Notes under the pieces: generated by a model | What the model was told of the DNA's origin: nothing | Database searches by the model: none | What the model saw: the letters and a program-made list of their open reading frames with translations, nothing else | Made by a program: the position numbers and the translations under genes | In this document: one piece after another, positions 20,938 to 30,733 of the stretch | Layout of the letters: each line of letters starts with the position of its first letter | Numbering within the stretch: the stretch's first letter is position 1 | From: Salisapilia sapeloensis | Taxonomy: Eukaryota > Oomycota > Peronosporomycetes > Peronosporales > Salisapiliaceae | Direction of reading: 5' to 3' | Length of the DNA stretch: 30,910 bases | NCBI GenBank assembly: GCA_023334545.1 | Contig: JAADVB010000219.1 | Coordinates: 1 to 30,910, forward strand

Positions 20938-21878
20938 GAATTGCTGCTTGCGTGCCTCATATACCACTTTAAATTGCGGTTAGTTGGCCTCCTGCGGGGT
21001 ATTATAGCATACCTCGGACAAAAAGCGAGCAATGAACTTGAACATTTGGATGCTTGTGACTGTCCAATTGCAATTTGATGCTGTATCTGCTATGTCGATT
21101 CCTAATCAAGTGATGACTTTCTAAAGCGAGAAATCCGGTATGCACCCTAGAGGGACCCAGTATTCGCTCCTTCATCGACTTTGCCATCTTTTGACTATAA
21201 TCCGTCCATGGGATGCATCTCTGGAGGGCTATCTTTGGTGTGATCTTGCGAGAAAAACAATACGAAGGCTTACTTGTTATTTTAATTAATAATACTTAAG
21301 AGGTTAAATTATTATGAAAGGTCAAGCGGATTGAAGGCTACTTCAAAAATAACCAGTAACATGAGGTATGGAAACTTGGACTTTGTCGTGCGATTTGACT
21401 GATATAACTTTTCAATTTGAGCCCGAGAGATACGAATACGTTATACGATTGATTATCACACATGTATAAAGGATTGAGGCAGTATAAGGCGTCGATGCCC
21501 TCTTAGAAGTTGGAACTAACGTCAGGTATCGCTGCATCAAGGGTTCTATTTCGTTCTTGGGTATCATTACGTCCTAAAGAAAAATCAACGCCCCGTCAGT
21601 AGATTGGGTTTTATAAAATAGCAAATAGCAACTGCGGGTACCTGTAAAGGACCCCGTATGCCCTGCTACTGCCTTTCGCGCGACGAGGGGAGTAGGTAGC
21701 TGACTAAATTGATAATACAAATACAAAAAGCAGCAATTAATGTAGGTATCTCTGGTGAATATCCATAAAATATAAATTGAGAGCTAATGTTGTCGAGGAG
21801 TGGATATAGTTGGCGCACGTGAATGATAAAAATAAGGCAACTTGAAGTAAAACACTATCCAACACCTTCATCGCTTAA

Positions 21879-21915
21879 AGGGGTTTCAGCAGAAGTTACA
21901 ATAAATGAAACCCCT
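21879..21915. repeat. 10-bp inverted repeat
   Basis: AGGGGTTTCA at 21879-21888 pairs with TGAAACCCCT at 21906-21915 around a 17-nt loop. No gene is adjacent. Function unknown; it could be chance. Confidence 0.5.
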
Positions 21916-22356
21916 ACCAACAAAGGAAGGCTTTCAGACACCATACGTTATATCCACCACAAGACAGCTATTATGCCTTTTAAGTAGTCAGCTCAGAAAC
22001 AGCAACCATCAGGGGGATCAAATTTGCAAATTTTGCGTTTGATATTAAGCAATCTCCTGCTCGAACTTTAAGGAAGCTTGTGTCCTAATTATCAGCCCGT
22101 TCAAAGCTAAAACTGAGCAGGTCCATTTGCTTATTTTAAATTAAATTGAAGTTCAGTGGAAGCTGCCATTTAAAGAGTCGATCCGTTGCTCAAATTTAAA
22201 GCCACCTCCAGAGATGGCTTGCATGAGATCTAATAATAAGAAAGATTCATGCGTGCGAGAAAGCATGAGCAGAGCCTCCATCTAAGCAGGATTTTAGAAA
22301 CTTTGACCCCTCTCCTCGCAATAAAACTTTGCAAAGCAAAATAATATAAAGAAATT

Positions 22357-22427
22357 TGCGCCGTCCGGGAATCGAACCCGGGGCATCTCGATGGCAACGA
22401 GATATTTTACCACTAAACCAACGGCGC
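22357..22427 (-). tRNA. tRNA-Gly(GCC), copy 3
   Basis: Same 71-nt tRNA as the other two copies. The 5' flank keeps the TTCAACAA of copy 1, but the 3' flank only partly matches. The nearest run of four T lies about 16 bases downstream (complement of 22338-22341), a weaker and more distant terminator than in the other copies. A minus-strand open frame at 22294-22509 is an artefact of reading through the tRNA. Confidence 0.95.
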
Positions 22428-22721
22428 TTGTTGAAACATAGCTCAATAGTATAATAAAAATATTAAACAAAATGATTTTGTATGCTTGCTTGTGCAATTG
22501 CTTCTGCACAACTTATTTTGTATGGAAACTTGGCGTTGATTGTCAACTAGAAGGACAAACCAGATTAATTGCTTATCAAATGCCGCGCTGTGAATAGTAG
22601 GAAACTGTTTTTGACACGCCATAAATCCGACAATATACTTTATTGAGCTCATTATCATTGCCACTAAAGTCAGGCTTTATATTCTACTTGAACATCTACA
22701 ATACGTTTGTGTACTCTGTGC

Positions 22722-23810
22722 TTAAGCTCCGTAAGAAAATAGTCGCTGGGGAGAAATGAGTGGTGGCTGAAGAGGTGGAGGGGCCATCGATGAACTGGAT
22801 TCGTTCACAGGAGACACTACAGGCAGAGGAGCCGATGTCCCATTGGTTTTCGCACTCAATTTCGTATGTGCACAGCAGTAACCTGAGCGCTGGGCCCATT
22901 TAGGACACCCTCTGTAGTCACAACGTTTTCCTCCTCCATGTGATCGGCACAACCGATTTTGGTGGGCATTTTTGGTGCATCCAGTCACAGTGCACAATCT
23001 TCCTCCGCCATGAGACTTACATAATCCTTTCGTTTGTGCGAACTTAGAGCAGCCCTCGCGTTTACATCGAGATCCTCCTCCGTGCTCTGGGCACTTACCA
23101 CGACTCAGTGCTGATTTATTACAGCCATCTACAATGCAGACCTTCCCGCTGTGGCGGTTGCAGAAGCCTCCAGACCGTCGGAGATTCGAGCAGTCTGGAT
23201 ATGCGCACCGTGTCTGCTTTTTGTCCACAATGTTATATCTTCCGCTGCCTGTGATACAATTCGATCGGTAGTTTTCGGTATTCCTCCTTTTCTTGAACGA
23301 GGGCAATGATAATGTTGGCAAAGGTGGAGGAGCCAATGTGGATGTGAAAGGTCCCAAAGTCTTTGTGAATGGTCGCGAGTAGGATAGATCGTTAAATGAA
23401 AATGAGCTCGATTCATGCTCTTGAAGTAACTTTGACGGTGAAGCTTTCAAATCCTGAACAAATATTCTTGGAGGAGAGATAAGAGGTAATGGTGGTGGTG
23501 ATGGAAGTGAGTGCGCGAACGTCGGGCTTCCACTCGGTCTAAATGCCATTTGTCTGCTTCCAGCTGATGCGCCATGATTATCCAGGTACAATGAAGGAAT
23601 TGAAATGTCCATTGGTCTCTGAATACGTCGACTGATGGACGAGGAAGAGAAAGTTGGGGCTTGCGTGAAAGATGACTTGGAAGACGCGTTCAGGTTTTGT
23701 GGGGAAGGAAGATCACAGTCGAGCAGTAACTCCTTAAGCAAGTCATTTTCATCCACATTAGAAGAATAGGTAGAGCTTTCGTGATCTGGTTCGGGATAAT
23801 TGAAGAACAT
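22722..23810 (-). CDS. Protein with five tandem C-x4-C-x9-C-x2-H zinc repeats (WRKY19-like zinc region)
   Basis: A 362-residue protein if started at ATG 23810; the frame is open to 23897 (391 residues), but the extra 29 residues look non-native and the acidic FFNYPEPDHES start is preferred. Residue numbers here are for the longer form. The N-terminal two thirds is Ser/Pro-rich and probably disordered, with a basic FKKRRN stretch at about 201-206. Residues 231-346 hold five tandem units C-x4-C-x9-C-x2-H separated by HGGG linkers. The same units are annotated in oomycete and plant proteins as WRKY transcription factor 19-like zinc regions; there is no WRKY domain here. The C terminus is Pro-rich. 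Role unknown; nuclear or regulatory function is only an inference from the family label. Confidence 0.8.
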   Translation of the reverse strand: MFFNYPEPDHESSTYSSNVDENDLLKELLLDCDLPSPQNLNASSKSSFTQAPTFSSSSISRRIQRPMDISIPSLYLDNHGASAGSRQMAFRPSGSPTFAHSLPSPPPLPLISPPRIFVQDLKASPSKLLQEHESSSFSFNDLSYSRPFTKTLGPFTSTLAPPPLPTLSLPSFKKRRNTENYRSNCITGSGRYNIVDKKQTRCAYPDCSNLRRSGGFCNRHSGKVCIVDGCNKSALSRGKCPEHGGGSRCKREGCSKFAQTKGLCKSHGGGRLCTVTGCTKNAHQNRLCRSHGGGKRCDYRGCPKWAQRSGYCCAHTKLSAKTNGTSAPLPVVSPVNESSSSMAPPPLQPPLISPQRLFSYGA

Positions 23811-24587
23811 TGTCACGGCCGATTCGAGGAAGATGACAGTGGGGCAGTTATATAAACGTGCGGCTTGACAGGTTGATGGGAAATAGGCGAATGGCACTCG
23901 AAAGTAGTCTGGCTGAATTGAGGTGATTGCTCCGCTTGAAGCAGGCGAACAAGCTTTCTCAGTAAAACCTTTCTCGGTGAATAGGCTCGCTTACTCGTGG
24001 AAGCAGTCAGCACCTAAAGAGGCTCTTGGGGGAAAACGCTTCACCACAAAACTTGACGAGACTGCTCGCAAAAAAATCCTTGGGACTTGTCTTTTTGTAA
24101 CGACCCAATCCCACCTTAGCATCTTGTTCTTGTAGCCGCCGGATGATCTATTGGCACCCTTTAGGTAGTAACTCCGCACCTATAAATAGAGCGTTGCTTC
24201 CGCACGAGTCTATACAATTCTTCATCCAGTTTCACGACGCGTCAGCATGCTTCGACTCGACACTTAGACCCGGAAAGATCACCAAGAGACCAGAGGTCGG
24301 ACCTTTGGTGCTGGCAGTTACCTAGTCGAAGGCTGTTCAGAGCAATCCAAAGTGTGGTGTCAACGCCTCGGATCTACATAAAGAATCGAAAAAATCCAAA
24401 GTTGCCAAAAGTCTGACAAGCAACAACGAAAATGAGATCGTGTTCTACTTGGCTGATTTGAATTGTGGCGACCTACTGACGTCCTTCTCTATATGCGCGT
24501 ATGCACGACATAACTTAGCCTCCTCTCCACCATCGCATACCGCCAAGATATGTTTGCTCTATTGCTTGCACGAAGTTTCCACTACTC
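23811..24587. other. Region with unresolved plus-strand coding potential
   Basis: Between the zinc-repeat gene and the 3' end of the RTEL1-like gene. Plus-strand frames at 23923-24135 and 24143-24634 (the latter broken by one TAG at 24323-24325) have gene-like composition, for example KESKKSKVAKSL then FYLADLNCGDL. I could not build a clean spliced model and recognise no family. The last part overlaps the final RTEL1 exon on the other strand. It may be a small gene, a remnant or chance. Confidence 0.3.
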
Positions 24588-27500
24588 TTACGCGCCTGCG
24601 CTCGAGGCGTCCTTTGCCTTCTTCGCAGCTTTAATCCGATGCAACTCATCCATCTTGATCGGATGTTTGCAAACTGGACACGACGTGTACCCATCTTTCT
24701 CCATCTATCGCAAGCCATCAAGAGTGTTAGTACAGCCAATACGTTACAAGATACATCCCCAAGTGGGAAGTAGACGTACCGTTTTCCAGCACTGGAGGCA
24801 GCAAATGTGCCCACAATGCGATGCAAATGCCTTGCGTACTAGCTGGAAACAGACAAAGCACTGTGGGTCATCCACGATCGTCGCTTGTTCGTCGCCGCGT
24901 CCTCTCTTCCGCTTTTGCATTTGAAGTCGCCCAAAGACATCGTACAAGCCAGTCTGACCACTCGTCGCAATCTCGAGCCCTTTGGCCTTTACGCTATCGA
25001 CAAACTTCTTGCTAATATCAGACCTGCCTAGCACTTGCGGCACTAAACTACGTAGTGGCTGGCACTTGACTGCGCTCAAAAGTTCACAAAGACTGTCGAT
25101 GGAGGCGTCCACATCGCTCTTATCATGCAGCTTCCGAATGAGTGCGTAAAGAGATGTCACCTCGTCTTCTTGCAGTACCTGTCGAGCTACTTTTGGAAAT
25201 TTTTCTGCCATCGTATTCCCATTTGATGAACTTGCCTTGGTCTTTGTTGGCGTGTCAGACTTATTGCGGCTCCTAGTCATGTCGGTGCTAGGCTCGGATC
25301 GTTTTACAAGTGACGAAGTAGATGTGACCATAGGTCCGCTCGAGAGGACTGAGCCAAGACTCTTCTTTTCTGGTACAGAAGATTTCATCTGCATCAATTG
25401 GGCGATTGCACTCGGCTTGGACTCTGTTGCGTTCGTCTGCAACAGACTTGGATTTACATACGTCTGTCCGTCGCCTCCGATAGATTCTCTCGTACTTGAA
25501 ACTGAACTAGCCTGAGATAGACTTATGTCGCACTTGGACAGCCCAGTGGACCTCGGAGCGACCACAGGTACATTAAGAGATGGTTGCTTTGACCCATTCT
25601 TCTTGAAGAAGCGAGTGAGACCAATGTGTGCTTCTCCATACTTTCGGCAGACGCGACAGTAAGGCTGCAGCCACTTGGACAGTGTCTTTTGCTGCTGATC
25701 CAACGCGAAGCGCTCATCCAGCAGGATTATGGCTCCGTAGTCATGTCGATGGCGAATGACACGACCTACAGCCTGATTGACAGCTCTAGATGCCTGTTGG
25801 ACGTACCAATGGTTACCTGTCAACTTGTAGTCTCCTGGACTCACATGCGCTTCATCCAGCACATGCTTCTTCAGAATCACTCCAGGGTCTTTCGTCGGTG
25901 CAAACGGCAGCCCAGTGATCACCACTGCTCTACCTTTATCATTGGAAAAGTCGATGCCTTCGCTCACTTTGCCTCGACACACAGCAAAGAAGACTGCTCC
26001 TCCTTGTCTCCGTTGAATGGCATTCTCATAGTCTGACACCGTTTGCTGGAATTCCACTCGACCTCGTGGCTCCGTAAACGTATCTTTATGCTGTTGGATT
26101 CTATCCCAAATGGACATTTCAGACTCATTCACACCCCTTCGTTGCCACCTCTCGACTGTCTGTTCCAAGATCGTATACGACGGGAAGAAGACCAGGAGAC
26201 CTTTTGGCACGAGGCGTGTAAAGTTCACAATCGTGTTGCCTAGTTCGAGCAAATACGTCTCAGTCGATCGGAAGTTATAGCTCGAGTTCAGACGCTGGCC
26301 GGTGACACCCGTGCCGACGACGCCACACCAGACTTGAGACGTGTCGACCACATGGTTGTTCTCGAGACGTATGGGGAATGGGATACCAAGCTCCTTTGCT
26401 GTCGTTTCGAGAGGAGAGAGCGTACCACTCGTCAAGACAAGATTGTACACCTGGTTCTCGCAAATCTCGCGGAAGGCGACGCCAGGGTCAAAGCACCAGT
26501 AGTTGAATACACGCGTCTTTTGCTTTTTCGTGGAGAAACTTCCAGTGTGTTGCGTGGCTACAGTGCTCTCTTGGATATGGACACGATACTTGTTTGCAGC
26601 TTGGATATGATTTTTCTTGTTTCGAAAGACAGTTCCGAGGAAATCGACCAAAGTATCCAATTTCGACGCATTCTTGTTTTCGTTTTCATTGTTCGAGACC
26701 TCGACGATCTCCTCGACGATACTCAGGACGAGAGGACAAGTTTCAAAGTTCACATTAAACTGTTGGAAAAACTCAAATATGTATGCACCAGGTTTGGTAA
26801 AACCTCCTGTCGACGATAGAGGAAAGCTGTGAAGACCCTTGTCGATCTCCAATAGTAGTGCTCGTAATGTTCCGACAGTCTGACAGTAAGTAGGATTAAT
26901 GCATGTTCTATAGCTTGTCTTGATGTATCGTACCTCAGAAGTTAGCTTGCTGGTAGCTGAAACCGAAAGGCGTCCATTAGATAATTTGTTCATGAACTGC
27001 TCTACTTCTGCTACACATCCTGCGATATCACTTGACGACAGCGTATACGACGCAGCATCACTTGCCACAGATTCCTACTCAATCATTCATAAGCAGTCTG
27101 TACGACAAGAGAATCGATTTATAAATACATACGACGTTATGTGCTTCATCAAAGATGAGGACCGAGTTCTCAAGCGAGATCCCGATCGACCTTCTTGCCA
27201 ACGGATCGATCAAGTAGTTGTACGGAACAAAGAGTATCTCTGCGTCTGGGATAATATGCCGACAGAGGAAGAAAGGACAGACTTTCTTTGCCTTCATCTT
27301 GTCCACGAGCTCTTCAATGTCCATGATCGGTTGAGACTTCTGCTCGTCCTGTTTCTTAATCTTGTCAAAGCCTCGTTTGAACTCACAAGTTCTCTTCTTG
27401 GTCGCTTGCCGACAAGCCATATTTTGCTGTGTGCCTTTCATATTGGATATCTTTTCATGCACGCATAAGTGCTCTCTTGAGCCCAGCACAGCTGATTTGG

Positions 27501-28027
27501 GTCGGTAGCTAGTATTCTTTAATTCCTGCACGACTTGCTTTAACTGAGAATGCGTGCGTGAGGAGTAAATGATTCTAGGAATTAGACTGCGCTCTTCCTC
27601 TCCTTCGGCTGGAACGTCTTCATACCCGATCTCTCCCTTATTAGCAGGCTTTCTATCCGTGATGCCTGGTACGGGTTGCCCAGATGCTATCTTTTGCTTG
27701 ATATGCTGCTGCCATCCCAAGGTCGCACAAAGCAAACATAAAGTCTATACGTAATAAAGCATCATTGAAATGAACATCGTAGCAGTATATAGGCGACGAT
27801 ACCTTGCCTGTGCCGGTCGGGCTCTCCAGAATCGCATTTTGCTTTCCATTTAGCGACTCAATCACTTTTTCCATGTACAAAAGCTGCGAGTCATATGGCT
27901 GGAATGGAAATTGGACTTTGATGCCACTAATGTCCAGCTCGACCATCCTTCTGATGTCAATTGGCACACTGGTGCCCGTCGCCCGACCCACTCGATGGTT
28001 TTGTGCAAGTTTTTGTGTTTTGACCAT
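24588..28027 (-). CDS. RTEL1: RTEL1-type Fe-S DNA helicase with C-terminal RING
   Basis: RTEL1 is a 5'-3' XPD-family helicase that disassembles D-loops and telomeric T-loops and unwinds G-quadruplexes. Five exons (28027-27803, 27744-27133, 27074-26934, 26879-24780, 24704-24588), all GT-AG, give 1064 residues. Landmarks: Walker A SPTGTGK at 69-75, SRTHSQL at 137-143, Fe-S cysteines C169/C186/C195/C231, DEAH at 274-277, and motif VI QAVGRVIRHRHDYG near 700, which is diagnostic of RTEL1 over XPD, FANCJ and DDX11. A helical, harmonin-like domain lies at about 890-960. A PIP-box-like QTGLYDVF follows at 968-975. A C3HC4 RING ends the protein: C1000, C1003, C1015, H1017, C1020, C1023, C1035, C1038, split by the last intron. 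The 54-nt intron 26880-26933 has no stop and keeps frame, so unspliced mRNA would still be readable. The start codon is 75 bases from a divergent gene. Confidence 0.9.
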
Positions 28028-28102
28028 TATTCACTTTCGAGGAGCATCATCAACACAAAATATCTGTACATGTTTACATCAGTTTGATACGCACAAAGAA
28101 AA
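28028..28102. promoter_or_regulatory. 75-bp bidirectional promoter region
   Basis: The start codons of the RTEL1-like gene (minus) and the LYR/TPR gene (plus) are separated by only 75 bases. Both transcripts must initiate in this gap or inside the other gene, so a shared promoter is likely. I cannot point to a specific initiator element. Confidence 0.55.
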
Positions 28103-29069
28103 ATGAGCTCGTCACTTGTCACGACGGTCTATCGATCCTTACTGCGCAATGCAAAGATCATGGACAATCATAGGGAGTTCAAGGTATCCCTACGTGCTAC
28201 AGTATTGCACGGTTGTAACAAAAGAATTGACATTGTTCTATGTGAGGTAGGCATTGCTGCCATCGAGACTGGCGTGGACGAAAGATAAGGAATACGATTT
28301 TTATGGCACGAATGCTTCCTGCCAACAAGCTATTCGGGACGGCTTCCGATCTAATCAGCCAATTCAGTCAGTCGATCAGCGCATCGACCTTGCAATCTCA
28401 GTGAATCGGCAGGTGAGCCAACGCGTAGAGCTCTTGTATGACAAGTCCACGCCCACGCCCGAGCTGCTCGAATTTAAATACCCATTATACACGACCACTT
28501 TTGACGAGTACTATGCAAAACTCCGATCAGAGATCCCGAAAGCTGATCTGCAAGCACTGGAAGATGCGCTTGAACTCATTCAAGGAGCAAGCGACATTCT
28601 CGAATCGAACGACATGCCAAAGGAACGCAGTGCTCGCGTTGCGAAGAAATACTACGAAGAATCGGTGAAGCAGTATCCCACAGCTGACGGATACGCTTTC
28701 CTAGGCTACATGCTGTACATGGAAGGCGAACTGGAGCCAGCTGCGATCCAATGTGAAAAAGCCATTAGCCTCGATCCAAAGTTCGGTAATCCGTACAACG
28801 ATCTAGGCCTGATCAAGACGAAACAAGGATACGATGATGAGGCAAAGAAGCTGTTTGATATGGCGTCCGTCGCACCTCGGTACGAGACGCGCCATTTGGC
28901 GTACAAGAATCTAGCTGCCCATCACCTGGAGCACCATCGACTGCGTGCTGCCCTACACTCGTACATCGAGGCACTGCACTGGACTAACGGAGATGAGAGC
29001 AATATGTTGCGGAATACGATCTTTGATATGGGCAAGATTTTCATAGAGATGGCCGATCAGAAAGCGTAA
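28103..29069 (+). CDS. LYR-like plus TPR-repeat protein, 2 exons
   Basis: Exons 28103-28183 and 28251-29069 (GT-AG intron of 67 nt) give 299 residues. The N terminus TTVYRSLLRNAKIMD is a LYR-motif-like start, and the following TKDKEYDFYG and AIRDGFRSN segments fit the rest of a LYR/complex I-type helical domain. LYR proteins act in mitochondrial Fe-S transfer and respiratory-complex assembly. The C-terminal half has tetratricopeptide repeats: YAFLGYMLYMEGELEPA, IQCEKAISLDP, PYNDLGLIKTKQGYDDEA, and a HRLRAALHSYIEALHW unit. The intron removes a stretch that would otherwise end in a stop after DER. The TPR call is firm; the LYR call is moderate because only V-Y-R of the motif is present. Mitochondrial location is inference. 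Confidence 0.8.
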
Positions 29070-29497
29070 ATGCAAAACATATCATCACTTCACCTTCCAA
29101 CAGACAAATGGCGTTAATTCTTAACATTGCTTTCGAATACTATCGACTATTATCTAGTTTTCAGCTTTGTTCTTCAGTGCTATTATCCAGTTCGTGCAAA
29201 CTTTATCATCTCGATATACTATACTTATCTGATAGTGATGCCCCATGAGCAATTTGATGCACCATCATCGATAATCGAAATCGATAACAACTACTTTTTG
29301 TCCACCATGATGCTATCTGTGATATCCAACATCCATGCTTGTACGCTCCAGAAGTAGAACAAGAAGAAGTGAAATGCTAACCTTGGGCAAGAAACGTTTT
29401 AACAAAGATGCATCTGCTTGATTTAGCTGGTAAGAATGAAAGTGAGCTTGAGAGAACACAAGCCCAAAGCTTTGCTTCTCTACTTGGAAGGATGCAG
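29070..29497. other. Intergenic region between convergent genes
   Basis: About 430 bases between the TPR gene and the protease gene, which converge. Open frames here (29127-29357 plus, 29377-29574 minus) have no motif and unlikely composition. It is expected to hold two 3' ends. Confidence 0.45.
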
Positions 29498-30406
29498 CTA
29501 GGGATCCACGACAGCTTTGATATCATTCCATGCGGAAGCGATTCGAATGTGCACCGTCGGTGTACGTGAACCACATATACTTGTACTGAAACTCGTAATG
29601 CCTACTACCTTGCCATTAACAAGTAGCGGTCCACCGCTATCACCTTTACAATGCTGCTGATAACTACCTTTCGTACAAATATGCCTATCAGTCACCTCGG
29701 GACGTCTAAACCCATTGTCCTCGCTGAGTACAAGGTCTTCATCAAAATAACGCTTACATTCATCGAATGGAATGATTTCCACCGTTCCCTCTCTCAAAGT
29801 ATTCGAACTGCCAAACTCATTTGGAAGCCCCCAACCGTAAGCTTGAGCTGTCATGCCAGTCATATCTTCAGGGTCGTCATCAAGGTGCGAATGATCGATA
29901 GGATGTGCATTGGTTACTTCACCCACGAGCTCCAATAATGCCAAGTCTTTATCGATACTGTCGCTTCTATCATATCGGTAGTCGTAGTGTATCTTGCTAA
30001 TCCCGAAGTCCTCCTGTCCACGCTCACGATTAAGCAACTTCACTTTATGTGCCATTACGATTACCCTATCAGCTAGCTCGTACGGTGGTTGCTGGGCTTC
30101 CTTGAGAACACAATGTGCAGTAGTAACCACAAACTTTGGGGACACTAGCGTCCCACTGCATACAGAAATATCTCTTCCCACGAATTTGAGCACGATAACA
30201 ACGTAGGGTGCCTTACTTATGTCGTAAACTGGATTTCCTAAGTAAATGCGATTTTCGTCGTTGCTTGCATTGGATCTGTTATTGTCCACGGCAACAACAC
30301 TCGCCAAGTCGTCTTTTACCGCAAGTTTAGCTTCATCAAAGACTAGTGACCAGCCTTGGCTGACACATGCAGAGATGAGAAGCAGAGCGAAGTAAATAAA
30401 GTTCAT
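29498..30406 (-). CDS. Secreted chymotrypsin-fold serine protease (S1 family)
   Basis: Single exon, 302 residues, with an N-terminal signal peptide (about 1-19) and a short propeptide. The probable activation site is after Arg53 (R|IYLGNP, in place of the usual R|IVGG). The triad is intact: His98 in TTAHC, Asp154 in KDLALLEL and Ser257 in CKGDSGGPL. Cys pairs typical of the fold are present. The residue six before the nucleophile (chymotrypsin 189, base of the S1 pocket) is Gln251 rather than Asp, so trypsin-like cleavage after Lys/Arg is not expected. Oomycete S1 homologues include glucanase-inhibitor proteins that have lost the triad; this one has not, so it is more likely an active apoplastic protease. 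N-glycosylation sequons are present near residues 43-46. Confidence 0.92.
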   Translation of the reverse strand: MNFIYFALLLISACVSQGWSLVFDEAKLAVKDDLASVVAVDNNRSNASNDENRIYLGNPVYDISKAPYVVIVLKFVGRDISVCSGTLVSPKFVVTTAHCVLKEAQQPPYELADRVIVMAHKVKLLNRERGQEDFGISKIHYDYRYDRSDSIDKDLALLELVGEVTNAHPIDHSHLDDDPEDMTGMTAQAYGWGLPNEFGSSNTLREGTVEIIPFDECKRYFDEDLVLSEDNGFRRPEVTDRHICTKGSYQQHCKGDSGGPLLVNGKVVGITSFSTSICGSRTPTVHIRIASAWNDIKAVVDP

Positions 30407-30733
30407 ACTATTGTGCGTGGTAACTTGGCAATGATTGAAATTGTGCTATTGGAATGTGTATAAACCTAGATGAAACAGTCATCTTTCCCTAAGCTGGTGC
30501 AAAGTCAAACACTTGATTAATGGATCAATTTAAGCATGACGCGATCAAAGTCTATTGTGACTAAGCAAAGGTATCTGGCACACATTGTACAACATGCTTT
30601 GCTTTTAGCCAATTAGACGCGCTATGTTATGCAGTAGGCAATGATATGAAAATGTAATCGTGCTGTTGCGGTCAAATTACGAACTGCAACGCGGTTTAAA
30701 ACAAATGGACGACCAAACAAAGTTCTTGTCATG
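30407..30733. other. Upstream region of the secreted protease gene
   Basis: About 330 bases between the protease start and the right terminal repeat. On the minus strand there is a TTTATACAC box about 50 bases upstream of the ATG, which could serve as a TATA-like element. I see no gene. Confidence 0.4.

Larger units (their letters stand above)
20854..22356. other. Long gene-free AT-rich stretch
   Basis: About 1.5 kb with no supported gene on either strand. It holds an imperfect direct repeat at 20883-20937 and a 10-bp inverted repeat at 21879-21915. I see no transposon coding sequence or long terminal repeat. Confidence 0.5.

Noticed and set aside
22294-22509. 71-codon minus-strand protein
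   Set aside because: It reads through the third tRNA-Gly copy; the apparent motif MPRVRFPDGA is tRNA sequence.
26334-26819. 161-codon plus-strand frame inside the helicase gene
   Set aside because: Antisense to conserved RTEL1 sequence; a shadow frame.
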